Part shown: positions 62,644 to 64,000 of the stretch, one piece after another | Layout of the letters: each line of letters begins with the position of its first letter | Numbering within the stretch: the first letter of the stretch is position 1 | Source of the DNA: Bacteroidota bacterium | GTDB lineage: Bacteria; Bacteroidota; Bacteroidia; B-17B0; Aurantibacillaceae | Length of the DNA: 64,000 bases | Reading direction: 5' to 3' | Assembly (NCBI GenBank): GCA_017303905.1 | Contig: JAFLBH010000001.1 | Coordinates: 783,809-847,808 of the forward strand | Made by a program: the position numbers and the translations under genes | Notes under the pieces: model-generated | Told to the model about the DNA's origin: nothing | The model's input: the letters and a program-made list of their open reading frames with translations, nothing else | Database searches by the model: none

Positions 62644-63643
62644 CCATTGCTTTTATAGCGTCCACCCAAACATCACTATCGTTTAAGCTTTTTACTAGCG
62701 TTACGCTTTCACCACCGTGCTCTTTAAATATTTCGTTGTATTCAGTACCGATTTCATGTATCGTTTCTAAACAATCTGCAACAAAAGCAGGGGAGAATAC
62801 CAATAATTTTTTTGCACCTAGTTTGGCTAAGTCTTCAATCACTTTATCCGAATAAGGTTTTAACCAGGCATCGTCTAAGCGCGACTGAAAAGTAGAAGTG
62901 TATTTACCTTCCGGAATATTTAATTTTTTCACCAACTGTCGTGTTGTTTCCATGCAATTCGCACGGTAGCAATATTGATTATTTTCCGTAATGGCATCAC
63001 AACATTTTCCAAAGTGGCAAGAATTGTTTCCGTAATGAGCGGATGCTTTTTTAATTTGTCTTTCTGGTAATCCGTGGTAGCTAAATAAAATATGATCGTA
63101 AGCGTTTAAATCAAAACCTTCTGCCGACTTAACAACTGCATTGATATAATGCGGATTGTCGTAAAATTTATTAATGATTTTAATAGTAGGAATAACTTCC
63201 CACTTCGATAATTCTTTTAAAACTAATTCGGCAGTAGAACCGCTTGATGATGACGCGTACTGCGGATACAATGGAACAAAAATAATCTCGGATGGTTTTT
63301 GTTCGCGTAAACGATTCAATACACTTTTAATAGATGGGTTTTGATAACGCATGGCCCAATCTACTATGTAATCGTTACCAAGCGTTCGCTGAACTTTTTC
63401 TGCCAGATTTTTTGTATGAATGATTAATGGAGAGCCATCGCTGCTCCAAATCTGCTGATATAATTTTGCTGATTTAGGTGAGCGAAAAGGCACGATGATC
63501 CCATTCACTAACATAAATCTTCCTGCTGCAGAAATATCAATCACGCGCGGATCATTCAAAAACTGAGTTAAATATTTTCTCACATCAGATGTTGAAGGAG
63601 AATCGGGTGTGCCAAGATTAATTAAAAGTACCGCCTTCTTCAT
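62636..63643 (-). CDS. hemH: Ferrochelatase
   Basis: HemH inserts ferrous iron into protoporphyrin IX, the last step of haem synthesis, consistent with the cytochrome-like proteins encoded nearby. The 335-residue sequence starts KKAVLLINLGTPDSPSTSDVRKYLTQFLNDPRVID. It contains GSPLIIHT, the active-site FSYHGLPERQ, and FQSRLDDAWLKPYSD. The C-terminal metal-site region AFVADCLETIHEIGTEYNE is present. The ATG overlaps the lspA stop codon by 4 bases (ATGA), so the two genes are translationally coupled. Confidence 0.96.
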   Translation of the reverse strand: MKKAVLLINLGTPDSPSTSDVRKYLTQFLNDPRVIDISAAGRFMLVNGIIVPFRSPKSAKLYQQIWSSDGSPLIIHTKNLAEKVQRTLGNDYIVDWAMRYQNPSIKSVLNRLREQKPSEIIFVPLYPQYASSSSGSTAELVLKELSKWEVIPTIKIINKFYDNPHYINAVVKSAEGFDLNAYDHILFSYHGLPERQIKKASAHYGNNSCHFGKCCDAITENNQYCYRANCMETTRQLVKKLNIPEGKYTSTFQSRLDDAWLKPYSDKVIEDLAKLGAKKLLVFSPAFVADCLETIHEIGTEYNEIFKEHGGESVTLVKSLNDSDVWVDAIKAMVN

Positions 63644-64000
63644 TTTGTTTCATTTGAATTTTCCTGAACATTTTCTACGGATGTTTCAGTTGGGTTTTCG
63701 TGAGGATGATGCTGATGTTCATTGATGAATTTTTTCTGAAACACAAGAATAATTCCAACACCGGTAGATATGGCGAAGTCGGCGAAATTAAAAATAGGTC
63801 TGAAGAATTGAAAATCTTCACCGCCCCAAATTGGAAACCAATCCGGAAAATGTCCTTCATAAAGCGGAAAGTAAAACATGTCTACCACACGTCCATGTAA
63901 AAAGCCTGCGTATCCGCCTTCGGCCGGCATGAACTGAGCAACATTAAACTCATCACTCTCGCCAAATAATACACCATAAAACACCGAATCAAAAATATTT
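63640..64000 (-). CDS. lspA: Lipoprotein signal peptidase, C-terminal part (5' beyond window)
   Basis: The frame is open to the window edge, so the gene start lies outside. Visible are the second half of the Bacteroidota LspA, with GRVVDMFYFPLYEG and NFADFAISTGVGIILVF. These supply the two catalytic aspartates of this aspartyl protease, followed by a His-rich, polar C-terminal tail (HQHHPHENP). LspA cleaves prolipoprotein signal peptides in the inner membrane, and this region encodes several lipoproteins. It overlaps hemH by 4 bases. The GTG at 63984 is internal. Confidence 0.9.
   Translation of the reverse strand, partial: NIFDSVFYGVLFGESDEFNVAQFMPAEGGYAGFLHGRVVDMFYFPLYEGHFPDWFPIWGGEDFQFFRPIFNFADFAISTGVGIILVFQKKFINEHQHHPHENPTETSVENVQENSNETK

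Overview
The window looks like a chromosomal segment of an AT-rich Bacteroidota bacterium, probably a flavobacterial or sphingobacterial environmental lineage. The evidence is direct. At least seven encoded proteins end in type IX secretion (T9SS) C-terminal sorting domains, five of type A and two of the gliding-motility-associated type B. Several genes are preceded by the Bacteroidota -7 promoter element TAnnTTTG. Many short-leader starts and TAATG-type couplings are present, and LPS genes (kdsB, kdsC-like, hldD) indicate a Gram-negative envelope. I found no rRNA, tRNA, CRISPR array, prophage or intact insertion sequence. No gene-free gap exceeds about 300 bases.

Layout. 1-5.2 kb: end of a giant Ig-repeat T9SS adhesin, a fatty-acid hydroxylase family enzyme and a GH16 glucanase-like lipoprotein. 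5.2-13.5 kb: an MBOAT/SGNH acyl-transfer pair, an IGHMBP2-like helicase, a GT87 membrane glycosyltransferase, a TPR/PD40 protein resembling PorE without its OmpA domain, and a small cytochrome c lipoprotein. 13.5-16.9 kb: Kdo-related genes (kdsB, a KdsC-like phosphatase) beside an unusual transaldolase-CBS fusion. 16.9-19.7 kb: two T9SS cargo proteins. 19.8-29.5 kb: mfd, an orphan histidine kinase coupled to a cobalamin/siderophore-type ABC importer, a SET-domain protein, a DUF2306-like membrane protein and rimO. 29.5-34.7 kb: a TPR histidine kinase, a K+ channel, a GxxExxY protein followed by a duplicated hairpin repeat, an RmlD-like reductase and a DCC-family protein. 34.7-41.9 kb: a cytochrome/beta-propeller lipoprotein, an FG-GAP protein, a PKD-domain protein and a second GT87 protein. 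42-45 kb: pntAB transhydrogenase. 45.1-53.4 kb: an aryl-polyene/flexirubin-like set. 53.5-64 kb: hldD, a MITE-like element, two tandem paralogues of unknown function, an M1 aminopeptidase, pabB, a T9SS protein, hemH and the end of lspA.

How the parts fit. The 45-50 kb block (LpxL-like acyltransferase, ACP, ketosynthase, ketoreductase, aromatic amino acid ammonia-lyase, divergent methyltransferase) is the core of an aryl-polyene or flexirubin-type pigment pathway. Deamination of an aromatic amino acid would supply the starter, the ACP/KS/KR set would extend it, and the acyltransferase would esterify the product to a lipid. The dehydratase, second ketosynthase, Dar enzymes and exporter are not in this window. 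The most unusual gene is the transaldolase-CBS fusion near kdsB/kdsC, because its CBS pair resembles the one in KdsD arabinose-5-phosphate isomerases. The two non-coding repeat elements (32.76-32.94 kb and 54.47-54.75 kb) are the clearest structures that genes do not explain.
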